A stretch of 64,000 nucleotides of DNA. Origin: JBBKXJ01 sp037969395. GTDB taxonomy: Bacteria; Pseudomonadota; Gammaproteobacteria; Pseudomonadales; JAUIET01. The notes below the pieces were generated by a model. That model ran no database searches. It was not told where the DNA came from and worked only from the letters and a program-made list of their open reading frames with translations. Shown piece after piece: positions 33,960-42,586 of the stretch. A program made the position numbers and the translations under genes. Location of the stretch: positions 1 to 64,000 of the forward strand of contig JBBKXJ010000257.1 in NCBI GenBank assembly GCA_037969395.1, written 5' to 3'. Numbering within the stretch: position 1 is the first letter of the stretch; every line of letters starts with the position of its first letter.

Positions 33960-34196
33960 AGATCATTTCTTGTTGGCAGTGGTCGGCGACGCGGCAGGCA
34001 AATGTTGCGCTGGATCGTCTCACAAAAACCGCAAAGGCAAACTTACACAGCGCGAGCGCGGTGCACGAACAGCAATTTGCGCTGCGTTAACACGCCATCG
34101 ATTGTACGTTATTTGACCGGCCATTATACCCAACCGGATGGTGTATGCTTGCCAGGCTTGCAGTTTTTGCTGCAACACATCAGCAGGGAAATATGC

Positions 34197-35534
34197 TTGG
34201 ACGACGATGCCGTGCTCTTCAAACCTGCTAGCGTCTGGACGCTGGCCTGGCCCAGCATTATCGCAAATTTATGTAATGCATTGGTCAACATCAGTCATAT
34301 AAAAATAATTGGCGCACTGGGTACCACGGCAGTGGCCGCCGTCACCACCAACCAGCGCTTTTTTTTCTTCTTGATGGCCGTATTAATGGGTTTGTCCGCC
34401 GCGACGACGGCAACGGTGTCACGCTCATGGGGTGCCCGTCAGCCTGCTCTGGCAGCCAGCTATACCTGGAATGCGGTATGGATTGCGGTGGCGCTAACTG
34501 CCATCATCAGCCTTGTTGTGTTCTTGTTTCCAGCGTTTTTTGTGGCACCGTTTCATCTGGAGGCCGAGGCGGCCGCCTATGCGGCGTTATTGATTCGCTG
34601 GATCAGTGTTTTCAATATGCTGTTCGCGGTTGGCATGATACTCACTACCGCGCTGCGTGCGACCGGCAACGTGATCAGCCCAATGATCTACACAGCGATA
34701 CTTACCGCCACCAACGGCACGCTGGTGTACGCGTTTACCTACGGCAAAGTGGGTCTGCCGTCATTGGGCATCCTCGGTATGCCGGCCGGCATTGGTGTGG
34801 CAACGGTTATTGTCAATGGCGCGCTCATCTACCTGTGGCTTAGCGGGCGGCTGTCGCTGGCATCGGGCCATCGCACTGGTATGAACCGCGGTCAGGCACG
34901 CGAACTGGCGGATATCGGTCTGCCGGCGGCGCTGGAGCAGGGGCTGGTGCAGGGTGGTTTTCTGATCTTTCTGGCGCTGGTTGCAGGTTTCGGCACCGCT
35001 CCCTATGCAGCGTATGGCGTCGGCGTATCGCTGCTGACGGTATCGATTGTGGTCGGCTTTGGCTTTAGCATCGCCGGTGCGACGCTGGTTGGTCAGTATA
35101 TCGGCGCTAAACAGCCGGACATGGCGTACAAAAGTGGCTGGCGTGCGACTGGCCTGGCGGTGGCGACCATGACCGGTATTGCCGTGCTCATCGCTTTTTG
35201 GGCAGAGCCGATCGCCCGTTTTTTGGTTGACGACGATGAGGTGGTAGCGCACACAGTGCTATTTATCTACATTCTGGCAGCGATACACCCGCTAATGGGC
35301 ATTGAGCTGACGCTGGCCGGTGCATTGCGCGGCGCGGGCGATACCCGCTTTCCCTTGTTCAGCTCACTCTGCGGGCTGGTGTTTGGCCGCATCGGTTTGG
35401 CCTGGTTGTTTGTGTCGCTCGACCTGTCGGTGGTTTGGGTTTACTGCTCATTGGCAGGTGAGTACCTCATTAAGGCGAGCCTGATTACATGGCGGTATCA
35501 GTCGGGTGCCTGGTTGAAACGGCGAGTGCTGTGA
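34197..35534 (+). CDS. MATE-family multidrug/solute exporter
   Basis: A 445-residue, 12-helix membrane protein. The start is taken as TTG 34197 because AGGGA lies seven bases upstream and the protein then has the normal MATE length; the frame remains open further left, into the divergent gene, and that part is rejected. Conserved MATE features are WPSIIANLCNALVNI in the first helix, AALRATGN-like TALRATGNVISPM, GLPAALEQGLVQGG opening the second half, and LRGAGDTRFPL near the end. Transport is driven by sodium or protons; the substrate is unknown. Confidence 0.87.
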   Translation: MDDDAVLFKPASVWTLAWPSIIANLCNALVNISHIKIIGALGTTAVAAVTTNQRFFFFLMAVLMGLSAATTATVSRSWGARQPALAASYTWNAVWIAVALTAIISLVVFLFPAFFVAPFHLEAEAAAYAALLIRWISVFNMLFAVGMILTTALRATGNVISPMIYTAILTATNGTLVYAFTYGKVGLPSLGILGMPAGIGVATVIVNGALIYLWLSGRLSLASGHRTGMNRGQARELADIGLPAALEQGLVQGGFLIFLALVAGFGTAPYAAYGVGVSLLTVSIVVGFGFSIAGATLVGQYIGAKQPDMAYKSGWRATGLAVATMTGIAVLIAFWAEPIARFLVDDDEVVAHTVLFIYILAAIHPLMGIELTLAGALRGAGDTRFPLFSSLCGLVFGRIGLAWLFVSLDLSVVWVYCSLAGEYLIKASLITWRYQSGAWLKRRVL

Positions 35535-35564
35535 CGCGGCTAAGGGGGCACGAACGCGAACGCT

Positions 35565-36371
35565 TCAACTTTTGATATTGGCCTGCAGGGCCGGCATATG
35601 CGCGCGCTTCAGCTTGCGCATGCCACCCAGCCAACGATCGTAGTCGGCACTCTTGCGCTGAAAATAGCCGGCAACGTCCGGGTGGGGCAGCAACAGGAAA
35701 GTTTCCTCCGCCAATCCCTGCACGACGCAATCGGCAACTACGTCGGCGCCAATAATGCCATCGTCCCCTGCCGGTCCGCCGCCCTCAAGACCTGCGACCA
35801 TTCGGGTTGCCACGGCTTGAGGGCACAGTACCGATACTTTGATGCCCTCGTCGCCATGCGTGATGGCCAGCGATTCGGCAAATCCAAGCGCGGCGTGTTT
35901 GGTGGTTGAGTACGCCGCAGAGCCAATCTGGCTAAGCAGACCGGCAGCAGAAACAGTGTTGAGAAAGTAGCCCTCACCGCGCGCGCGCATGGCGGGTAAC
36001 GCGGCGCGGGCTGCGAACATATGCGCTAACACGTTTATTTCCCATATTTTTTGCCAGTGCGCATTGTCCAGTGAGGTTGCGCTCCAATCAGGTAGGTCGG
36101 GGTAAAATACGCCGGCATTGGAACACAGCAGGTCGATCTGTCCGAATTGCTCTTCAGTGGCGGCAACCATGCGTTGAATGTCTGTCTCTTTACTGACGTC
36201 AACCGCCATGGCAACGCCGTCAATCGCGGCAGCGACGGATGCGGCGTTGGTATATTCAACATCGGCTACCACTACCGCACGCGCCTGCTCTGCGGCGAAA
36301 CGTTCGCACAGCGCCTTACCTATGCCGTTAGCACCACCGGTCACCAGCACGACTTTATCTTTCAATTGCAT
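35565..36371 (-). CDS. Short-chain dehydrogenase/reductase
   Basis: A classical SDR of 268 residues. The cofactor motif TGGANGIG is at 11-18, NAG at 84-86, the catalytic Ser in the NTVSAAG segment near 141, and Tyr154-x3-Lys158 in YSTTKHAALG. Asp37 after the second beta strand (VVVADVEY) favours NAD over NADP. The substrate is unknown. The gene is monocistronic as far as can be seen, convergent with the MATE gene. Confidence 0.88.
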   Translation of the reverse strand: MQLKDKVVLVTGGANGIGKALCERFAAEQARAVVVADVEYTNAASVAAAIDGVAMAVDVSKETDIQRMVAATEEQFGQIDLLCSNAGVFYPDLPDWSATSLDNAHWQKIWEINVLAHMFAARAALPAMRARGEGYFLNTVSAAGLLSQIGSAAYSTTKHAALGFAESLAITHGDEGIKVSVLCPQAVATRMVAGLEGGGPAGDDGIIGADVVADCVVQGLAEETFLLLPHPDVAGYFQRKSADYDRWLGGMRKLKRAHMPALQANIKS

Positions 36372-36570
36372 ATTAATCCCTCCAGGCTTGACGATCCTGA
36401 GCCACCGCTATGATCGCAGTCGGGCATAGTCGCACCGCCACGTGCTTCATGCAATCGGTCAGGCAGAACCACAGGCGCCACGCTGAGTGCGCACAACTTT
36501 AAAAAACAGTTACCGAAGCTGCGGACGCCCAAGGGCACGTCTATTAATTGATTATGTTTATAGCGCCCAT

Positions 36571-36599
36571 AAAAAAGCCTCGACTAGCGAGGCTTTTTT
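36571..36599 (-). terminator. Strong rho-independent terminator, bidirectional in form
   Basis: AAAAAAGCCTCG (36571-36582) and CGAGGCTTTTTT (36588-36599) form a perfect 12-bp stem around a five-base loop, with a T-run on each strand. It lies 23 bases after the stop of the leftward PEP-CTERM gene and is its natural terminator; it also insulates the SDR promoter. Confidence 0.88.
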
Positions 36600-36622
36600 G
36601 GTTGCTGGGGCAGATTGGCGAG

Positions 36623-37063
36623 CTAGCGTTTGTGATTCAACCGGCGCCGTGCCAGGCCCAGACCAACCAGGCCCAAGCCGAGTAATGCCAAACTGCCAGG
36701 CTCTGGAACACTGGCCGGATCACCGTCAGCATAGCTATTCGCCCACAAGCTGGAACTCTCCAGTATAAAATCGCCGCGCAGCGACTCAACAGTCTTAGAC
36801 AACAAGCCGGTCAAATTTAGCGAGGCCCAGCCAAACAGGGTCTCTTCGGTGGTAATGTCTGATGCGGTAAATGACGCACGATCGCCAATTAATTCTGGCT
36901 GGCTAACGTACACCCATTTGCGCTCGCGATCACCGTCGTCGCGGATAACGACCGACATTCCGTAGTTCCCGAAATCGATACTATCTTGCCAGGACATTGG
37001 GATTGCTAGCGCCGCAATCGGCGTCATTAAAAGGCATAGCGCGAACGCGCAAATTTTTTTCAT
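36623..37063 (-). CDS. PEP-CTERM sorting-domain protein
   Basis: A 146-residue exported protein; ATG 37063 has AAGGAG eight bases upstream and gives a signal peptide MKKICAFALCLLMTP through about ALA. The C-terminus is a textbook PEP-CTERM signal: VPEPGSLALLGLGLVGLGL followed by the basic ARRR cluster. Exosortase removes this signal and delivers the protein to the surface, often with exopolysaccharide. The middle part (beta-rich, with ITTEETLFGWASLNLTG) has no recognised domain. No exosortase or EPS gene is in the window, so it is a scattered substrate. A sigma-54-type promoter lies upstream and a strong terminator downstream, so it is a single-gene unit. Confidence 0.9.
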   Translation of the reverse strand: MKKICAFALCLLMTPIAALAIPMSWQDSIDFGNYGMSVVIRDDGDRERKWVYVSQPELIGDRASFTASDITTEETLFGWASLNLTGLLSKTVESLRGDFILESSSLWANSYADGDPASVPEPGSLALLGLGLVGLGLARRRLNHKR

Positions 37064-37182
37064 GGTGTTGCTCCTTGGTTTGCAACCCGGCGGTACAGAG
37101 CACAATTGCTACTGCTTTACCCCAGCCGCTCAATCTGGTTGTTTTTTATTTGATTAATTGTTTGAGATGCGGGACATCAGTT

Positions 37183-37198
37183 AGCAACCTGCACGCCA
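37183..37198 (-). promoter_or_regulatory. Probable sigma-54 (RpoN) promoter of the PEP-CTERM gene
   Basis: Read on the minus strand the sequence is TGGCGT-GCAGG-TTGCT. It matches TGGCAC-N5-TTGCW at nine of eleven fixed positions, and the invariant GG and GC are ten bases apart as required. Transcription would begin near 37172, giving a leader of about 110 bases before ATG 37063. Confidence 0.6.
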
Positions 37199-37652
37199 AG
37201 AATAATTCTATATTACATTCAATCACTTAGATAGAAACTGCTCGTGAGTCGATGAAAAGTGTTAATTATTCCGTCTATTTATGCCGGATTATTTACTTTT
37301 TCCGTGCTAGAAGGATTGTGAGACAACTTTTAATGCTCCGTTGGTCTGAAAAGATGCGTGTCTATAACTCTTAAGTATTAGTAAGCCTTGAGTTTTCGGC
37401 CGAACGGACTTGTCAAGTACCATAACTGCTGAGAAGGCGTTCCCAAAAGTTGTAAAAAAACCTGACAAATTACCGTTTTAGTTGAGAACTATTCTACATT
37501 CACCTTGGCAGACGTGGTCCGCTGCGGATCAGTGCGAAAATCACGCCCAGTGGTTATTGTTCGCAATGGCAATAAATCGCCGGCAAAGTTTGCCACTCCC
37601 GTCGGCTGCGCCAACTTAAGCTGTGATACTCTTCGCCGCTTGGGGCTGACTA

Positions 37653-37673
37653 CTTTGATCTATCGGATCAAAG
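37653..37673. repeat. 8-bp inverted repeat upstream of gshA
   Basis: CTTTGATC (37653-37660) and GATCAAAG (37666-37673) are exact complements around a five-base centre. The dyad ends 37 bases before the presumed gshA start. It could be an operator or a leader hairpin; it has no T-run, so it is not a terminator. Confidence 0.4.
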
Positions 37674-37710
37674 GTAACGCACGTTTTAGAATTCACGGTG
37701 GTATCGTATT

Positions 37711-39276
37711 TTGTCCTGTTATTTTACCCAACGCATTAGCGAACTCGGCAGCGTCGAAAACCGGGCGACGTTGCGCACGCTGCAGCGCGGCATCGAAAGA
37801 GAAGGCCTGCGCGTGCAGCCGAATGGCGATATTGCGCTAACGCCACACCCGCAGGCACTTGGCGCTGCGCTCACTCATCCGCACATCACGACCGATTTCT
37901 CCGAAGCGCTATTGGAATTTATTACGCCGGTGTGCACCAGCGTCGACGAACTGCTGCGCTGGACCACAGAAATCCATCAGTTTGCATACCAGCATCTTGG
38001 CGATGAGTTGCTGTGGGCCAGCAGCATGCCCTGCGTGCTGCCGAACGATGCCGATATTCCGGTCGCGCAATTTGGCACGTCAAATATCGCTACGATGAAA
38101 ACGGTGTACCGTCTTGGCCTGGGCTATCGCTACGGTCGGGCCATGCAAACCATCGCCGGCATTCATTACAATATTTCGTTTACCGATCCGTTTTGGCAGC
38201 GTTACCAAACCCTGCTAAAAGATGCTACTCCGCTGCAGGATTTTAAAACCAGTCAGTACCTGCATCTGATCCGAAATTTTCGTCGTTATTCATGGCTACT
38301 TATTTATTTGTTCGGCGCGTCACCGGCAGTGTGCAAATCTTTTTTGCGGGATCGTCCGCACGCGCTGCAGGCGTTTGATAAATCCAGCCTGTACGAGCCG
38401 AACGGTACATCGCTGCGGATGGGCGATTTGGGCTACCAAAGTAACGCCCAGGAAAGTCTTTATGTTTGTTATAACAGCCTGGAAGAGTATGCCCGCACAC
38501 TGAGCAAGGCGTTGACAACGCCGCACGCTGACTATGCCGCGCTAGGTACGCATAAAGATGGCAAGCGCATTCAGCTGAACACCAACCTGTTACAAATCGA
38601 AAATGAATTTTATAGCAGCATTCGACCCAAGCGCGTCACGCACTCGGGCGAGAAGCCACTGTCTGCCCTGCTGGACCGAGGGATAGAATACGTCGAGGTG
38701 CGCTGCCTGGACGCCAACCCCTACCTGCCGCTGGGTATTGATGAAGACGAGATTCGCTTCATCGATGCGTTTATGCTGTTTTGCCTGCTGGAAAACAGCG
38801 CACCGATTGACGTTAAAGAATACGAAGACATCATGGCCACCAGCAAAAATGTTGTTAACAACGGTCGCGCAGCGGATGCCCAGGTCAAGCTTGATGGTCT
38901 TTCCATGCCGTTGAGCGAGGCGGCGCATAAATTGCTCGCCAACGTAAAGCAGTGCGCCACAGTTCTCGATGGCGCTAGTGATACCAACAAGTTTTCAAGC
39001 GCCTGGGCGCAACAACTTGGCAAGCTTAATAATCCTGATAGCTTGCCGTCAGCACGAATATTGCAGGATATGCGCGACCAGGAGCTGACGTACTACCGTT
39101 TCGCGATGCAGTTAACTCAAGCGCATAAACATGTTTTTGCCGAGCATGAACTGGATCCTGAGCGTACCGCCTATTTTGAGCAGCAAGCGCGCGCTTCAAT
39201 CGCAGAACGTGAACGTATCGAACAGCATGACGAGATTTCGTTTGAAGATTTCATGGCGCATTACGACGCCCAATAG
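37711..39276 (+). CDS. gshA: Glutamate-cysteine ligase GshA
   Basis: First enzyme of glutathione synthesis, 521 residues, close to the E. coli length of 518. Recognisable segments are LQRGIEREGLRV, TDFSEALLEFITP, the substrate region MQTIAGIHYNISF, and RNFRRYSWLLIYLFGASPAV. The best start is TTG 37711, about nine bases after GGTGG; no in-frame ATG lies upstream near it. The next gene, acpH, begins five bases after the stop. gshB is not in the window. Confidence 0.94.
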   Translation: MSCYFTQRISELGSVENRATLRTLQRGIEREGLRVQPNGDIALTPHPQALGAALTHPHITTDFSEALLEFITPVCTSVDELLRWTTEIHQFAYQHLGDELLWASSMPCVLPNDADIPVAQFGTSNIATMKTVYRLGLGYRYGRAMQTIAGIHYNISFTDPFWQRYQTLLKDATPLQDFKTSQYLHLIRNFRRYSWLLIYLFGASPAVCKSFLRDRPHALQAFDKSSLYEPNGTSLRMGDLGYQSNAQESLYVCYNSLEEYARTLSKALTTPHADYAALGTHKDGKRIQLNTNLLQIENEFYSSIRPKRVTHSGEKPLSALLDRGIEYVEVRCLDANPYLPLGIDEDEIRFIDAFMLFCLLENSAPIDVKEYEDIMATSKNVVNNGRAADAQVKLDGLSMPLSEAAHKLLANVKQCATVLDGASDTNKFSSAWAQQLGKLNNPDSLPSARILQDMRDQELTYYRFAMQLTQAHKHVFAEHELDPERTAYFEQQARASIAERERIEQHDEISFEDFMAHYDAQ

Positions 39277-39281
39277 CGCGT

Positions 39282-39854
39282 ATGAACTATCTCGCTCACT
39301 TTCATCTTGCGCAAGCGCAACCGGCCCTGGTCGCCGGTGCACTGCTGGGCGATTACATCAAAGGCCCGCTGCGAGGTGCTCTGCCAGCCGACGTTGAGCG
39401 GGGTGTTACGCTGCATCGCAAAATTGATGCGTTTACCGATGACTATGCGGTGACCCAGCGCCTGCATACTCTGTTTCCGACAGAATATCGCCGCTGTAGC
39501 GGCATCATGCTGGATGTCTATTTCGACCACTTGCTGGCGCGCAATTGGCATACTTATGAGCAAGATTCTTTGGCGGATTTTTCCCGCCGCGTGCAGGCAA
39601 ATCTGACTGCCTATGAAGCGCTACTCACACCTGATGCGGTGCGCTTTAAGCAACGGCTGGCACAGCACGATTTGCTGTCACGCTATGCGCATGCGGCTAC
39701 TATCGACAGCACGCTGCAGTATATTGCCGGCAAGCTGCGAGCGCCGAATCCGCTGGCCAGCGCCATGCAACATCTCAGCGCTCGCGATGCGGAACTGGAA
39801 GCCATATTTCTGGCTTTTTATCCTGCTTTGCAGCGCTTTAGCTCTGCACAATGA
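39282..39854 (+). CDS. acpH: Acyl carrier protein phosphodiesterase AcpH
   Basis: A 190-residue protein of the AcpH family, which removes the phosphopantetheine arm from acyl carrier protein; the fold is a divergent HD domain. Diagnostic segments are the N-terminus MNYLAHFHLA, GALLGDYIKG, LHRKIDAFTDDY and MLDVYFDHLLARNW. It starts five bases after gshA, so the two are co-transcribed. Its 3' end overlaps that of the convergent FliL-like gene by 17 bases. Confidence 0.92.
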   Translation: MNYLAHFHLAQAQPALVAGALLGDYIKGPLRGALPADVERGVTLHRKIDAFTDDYAVTQRLHTLFPTEYRRCSGIMLDVYFDHLLARNWHTYEQDSLADFSRRVQANLTAYEALLTPDAVRFKQRLAQHDLLSRYAHAATIDSTLQYIAGKLRAPNPLASAMQHLSARDAELEAIFLAFYPALQRFSSAQ

Positions 39855-40236
39855 AATTGTTAAACAACAGGTCTGAAACGACCTTACTGCCCTGTTCGTC
39901 CTGCATCACTTTTTGCACTTCTTCCAGCGCCGCCGCACGCAGCTGCTGACGACCTTCAGCCGAGCTAACCGCGGCATCGGTTTGCTGGCTTAGCAGCAGT
40001 ATTAGATTGTTGCGCAAATACGGCAGATGCTGTTCGACCAGCGCGACATCATCCTGCGATTCTACTCGCACAGAGATGTCCACTTTAAGATATTGCAGCC
40101 TGGCGCTAATGCCGTAGTTGGTCACGAACGCCGGCTTGAGATTAATATACTGCGCCTGGTTAGATTCCGCGTGGCTGAAACTGCAAACCGCCATCAACAG
40201 CGTGACCAGCGCACAGCCGCGTAACATTGATTGCAT
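39838..40236 (-). CDS. FliL-like periplasmic protein
   Basis: A 132-residue protein with a cleavable-looking signal peptide (MQSMLRGCALVTLLMAVCSFSHA) followed by a domain resembling FliL: YINLKPAFVTNY, LQYLKVDISVRV, LVEQHLPYLRNNLILLLSQ, and LRAAALEEVQKVM. True flagellar FliL has a transmembrane anchor, and no flagellar genes occur in the window. This is one of the orphan FliL-domain proteins common in gammaproteobacteria; the role is unknown. It overlaps acpH at the 3' end and diverges from dsbB. Confidence 0.75.
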   Translation of the reverse strand: MQSMLRGCALVTLLMAVCSFSHAESNQAQYINLKPAFVTNYGISARLQYLKVDISVRVESQDDVALVEQHLPYLRNNLILLLSQQTDAAVSSAEGRQQLRAAALEEVQKVMQDEQGSKVVSDLLFNNFIVQS

Positions 40237-40275
40237 CGTAAACTCCTTTGAAATGGCTCATCTTTCCCCAAAGCA

Positions 40276-40313
40276 TAGTCGATTCATATAGCTGTAGTTG
40301 ATTCATAGCGCTG
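40276..40313. repeat. Two adjacent 19-bp direct repeats
   Basis: The units at 40276-40294 and 40295-40313 agree at 16 of 19 bases, sharing TAGT, GATTCATA and GCTG. They lie head to tail in the divergent intergenic region between the FliL-like gene and dsbB. Direct repeats of this size near promoters can be regulator sites; none is identified. Confidence 0.5.
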
Positions 40314-40377
40314 CACTTGTTTCACTGCGAGCTTTCGCCTAATGTAATGTGTTATTTGAATTTAGCGTAACTCCACC

Positions 40378-40869
40378 ATGCCGGCACCCCGCCCCCTGTT
40401 TTTACTATTGTTTTTGTTTTGCTGTGGCCTGATGGCATACGGGTTCTATCTGGAATACGTAGAGGGCTTGCAGCCATGCCCACTATGCATGACCCAGCGC
40501 GTATTTATCGTGCTTTGCGGCATATTTGGCTTGTTAGCATTTCTGCATAACCCAGCTTCTCCGGGAGTCAGAATTTACGCATTCCTGATCACCGTCAGCG
40601 GCCTATTTGGTGCGGCGATTGCCGGGCGGCAATTATGGCTGCAAAGCCTGCCCGCAGATCAGGCACCGGCGTGCGGACCGAGTCTGGAATATATGTTCGA
40701 TGTATTGCCGTTTACCGAAGCGATTAAGACCCTGATGATGGGTGACGGCAACTGCGCCGAAGTGGTGTGGACTTTTCTCGGCCTGAGTATGCCAGGCTGG
40801 ACCATGATCTGTTTTTCAGGTTTTGCCCTGTTTGGCCTGTGGCACATGCTGCGCAAACCAGTAACATAA
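40378..40869 (+). CDS. dsbB: Disulfide bond formation protein DsbB
   Basis: A 163-residue inner-membrane quinone reductase that reoxidises DsbA. Four transmembrane helices are visible. The first periplasmic pair is Cys34-x2-Cys37 in CPLCMTQ, and the second pair lies in PACGPS near residue 100 and GDGNCAEV near 125. Length and layout are standard. In Pseudomonas a DsbB-type gene (dsbH) neighbours algQ; here rsd/algQ follows 170 bases downstream, preserving that link. No strong ribosome-binding site precedes ATG 40378. Confidence 0.93.
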   Translation: MPAPRPLFLLLFLFCCGLMAYGFYLEYVEGLQPCPLCMTQRVFIVLCGIFGLLAFLHNPASPGVRIYAFLITVSGLFGAAIAGRQLWLQSLPADQAPACGPSLEYMFDVLPFTEAIKTLMMGDGNCAEVVWTFLGLSMPGWTMICFSGFALFGLWHMLRKPVT

Positions 40870-41038
40870 GGCTTTCATACGTTTTGCAAAGGTTGACTTG
40901 CTGATGCCAGCCGGCTGACCTATGCTGAAGGGTATTATAAAGTCCAGTAATGCTAAAAATACTGAACACTAACAAAAGCATAACGTTTGGCTAAAATAGG
41001 CCACACACAACCAATAGACTAGGGACGAGCATCACACC

Positions 41039-41464
41039 ATGATTGAAGAATGGCTACAACAGAGACAACACCTCATCGTGCAGTACTGTTCGATCTGTGG
41101 TGTACACGAGCAGATCAACGACTCGCCAACCAAAATACAGCGCTTGAAATCATTTTGCCAAACGCTGGTCGACTATGCCTCGGCCGGCCATTTTGAAATC
41201 TACAAAAAACTGGTGCACGAGGCCGAGCAAGCCAACCCGTCTGTGTTGGCAACTGCCGAAAAAACCCTGCCGCAGATACAGGAAACTACAGAAATTCTTC
41301 TGGACTTCAACGACCTTTACGAAACCGAGGAATTGACCGAAGAGATGCAGGTCAAGTTGGCCAGACACTTGTCGAAGCTGGGCGAAGCTATGGTGACGCG
41401 TTTCGATCTTGAAGACGAACTGGTGGGTTTGGCGCATAGCCCGAAAACTGCGACACGGGCTTAA
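41039..41464 (+). CDS. rsd: Anti-sigma-70 regulator Rsd/AlgQ
   Basis: A 141-residue helical protein that binds sigma-70 region 4 and frees core RNA polymerase for alternative sigma factors. Family segments are CQTLVDYASAGHFEIYKKLV and TEEILLDFNDLY-like EILLDFNDLYETEEL, followed by LARHLSKLGEAMVTRFDLED. AlgQ is its Pseudomonas name, where it is tied to alginate control. With algR/algZ in the same window, the AlgQ name is apt, though no alginate genes are here. It probably forms its own transcript. Confidence 0.92.
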   Translation: MIEEWLQQRQHLIVQYCSICGVHEQINDSPTKIQRLKSFCQTLVDYASAGHFEIYKKLVHEAEQANPSVLATAEKTLPQIQETTEILLDFNDLYETEELTEEMQVKLARHLSKLGEAMVTRFDLEDELVGLAHSPKTATRA

Positions 41465-41584
41465 GCTTCACAACACGGTACAACTCCTCGGTAAAGCGCC
41501 AACACTGAACTACACTTTACAGTAGCGTCCTGTGATGACCACAGGACGCCAGCATTGCTATTTTACTGTTACAGGGTAGTTTCC

Positions 41585-42580
41585 ATGCCAATTGGTTTAA
41601 CCAACCGCCTCAAGCCAATCATTGTTGTTGCCAGCTTGCTGCTTTGTGCTTGCCGCAATGACGTCGCACCCGGCGATAGTCTCGAACTCGCCAGTCAAGG
41701 CGCTTACAGCGCAGCGCTTTCTAGCGATGGCCAGCGCGCTATGATTGGCGCAATTAACCAGGGCGGCAGCCTGTGGGATCTCAGTAGCAATGCGCGCAAG
41801 TTTGACTGGAATCACGCCAGCGGGGAATTCTCAGTCATCAGCGCGGCGGCTTTTTCGCCAGCGGCGAACTTTGCACTGAGCGCCAACACGCAAACGCTGG
41901 TACTGTGGGATGCAACCAGAGGCGCAGGTCTGCGCTACTGGACCACGCCAGACCGTGTGCTTGACATCGATCTCGGCCCCGAGGGTAACTTTGCTCTGCT
42001 TGGGCTGGAGAATTTTACTGCCGTACTGTTCGACGTGCGCCGCGGTGGGATTAAACGTGTGTTCACCCATGCCGACAGGGTACGCAGCGTCGCCTTCAGT
42101 GACGACGGCACGCTTGCCTTGTCAGGCTCGGCCGATCAGACCGCGAAACTGTGGGACGTACGCTCAGGCAAAATGCTGCACAGCATGCAGCACGCCGATG
42201 ATGTGCGGCTGGTAGCGTTGGCACCGCAAAACGATCTGGCATTTAGCGTTAGCAAATACGATAAAGCGGTGATCTGGAGCGCCGTCGACGGGGCCGCCGT
42301 TGGCGAATTGCCGCTGCGCGCCTTTGCACTGCAGCGCGGGCTGACGTTTACCGCCGCCGTGTTCTCCAACGACTCAAGTCAATTGCTGACCGGAACATCG
42401 GATCGCGTCGTACAATTGTGGGATACGCGTTCGCTGCAAGAAATACAGCGCTGGACAATACCGAAGCGTAAGGCCTGGAAACCAACCAGCGCCGCTATTC
42501 TGGCGCTGGCGTTTGGTGCAAAGCCGAATGAATACTACGCGGTAGCATCAAACGGCTATGCTCACAGACTAAAGCGCTAG
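41585..42580 (+). CDS. WD40-repeat lipoprotein
   Basis: A 331-residue protein; ATG 41585 follows AGGGTA and yields a lipoprotein signal ending LLLCAC, with Cys at -2 as a slight departure from the lipobox. The rest is a WD40 beta-propeller with about five to six blades, the clearest being SGSADQTAKLWDVRSGKML and TGTSDRVVQLWDTRSLQEI. It is probably a periplasm-facing or outer-membrane scaffold. It lies between rsd and the convergent FKBP gene, with six bases between the two stops. The function is unknown. Confidence 0.82.
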   Translation: MPIGLTNRLKPIIVVASLLLCACRNDVAPGDSLELASQGAYSAALSSDGQRAMIGAINQGGSLWDLSSNARKFDWNHASGEFSVISAAAFSPAANFALSANTQTLVLWDATRGAGLRYWTTPDRVLDIDLGPEGNFALLGLENFTAVLFDVRRGGIKRVFTHADRVRSVAFSDDGTLALSGSADQTAKLWDVRSGKMLHSMQHADDVRLVALAPQNDLAFSVSKYDKAVIWSAVDGAAVGELPLRAFALQRGLTFTAAVFSNDSSQLLTGTSDRVVQLWDTRSLQEIQRWTIPKRKAWKPTSAAILALAFGAKPNEYYAVASNGYAHRLKR

Positions 42581-42586
42581 CCGCGC

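Larger units (their letters stand above)
37064..37710. other. Gene-free region between the PEP-CTERM gene and gshA
   Basis: No convincing gene is seen in these roughly 650 bases, which are AT-rich between about 37140 and 37500. An open frame at 37505-37840 runs into gshA in another frame and is rejected. The region contains the sigma-54-like site at 37183-37198 on the minus strand and an inverted repeat at 37653-37673 close to the gshA start. Confidence 0.65.

Noticed and set aside
33843..34196. N-terminal extension of the MATE protein
   Set aside because: It would overlap the divergent DUF1631-like gene and add about 118 non-family residues; TTG 34197 gives a normal MATE length.
37505..37840. 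Open frame of 111 codons before gshA
   Set aside because: It overlaps gshA in a different frame, and its Arg/Cys-rich translation resembles no protein.
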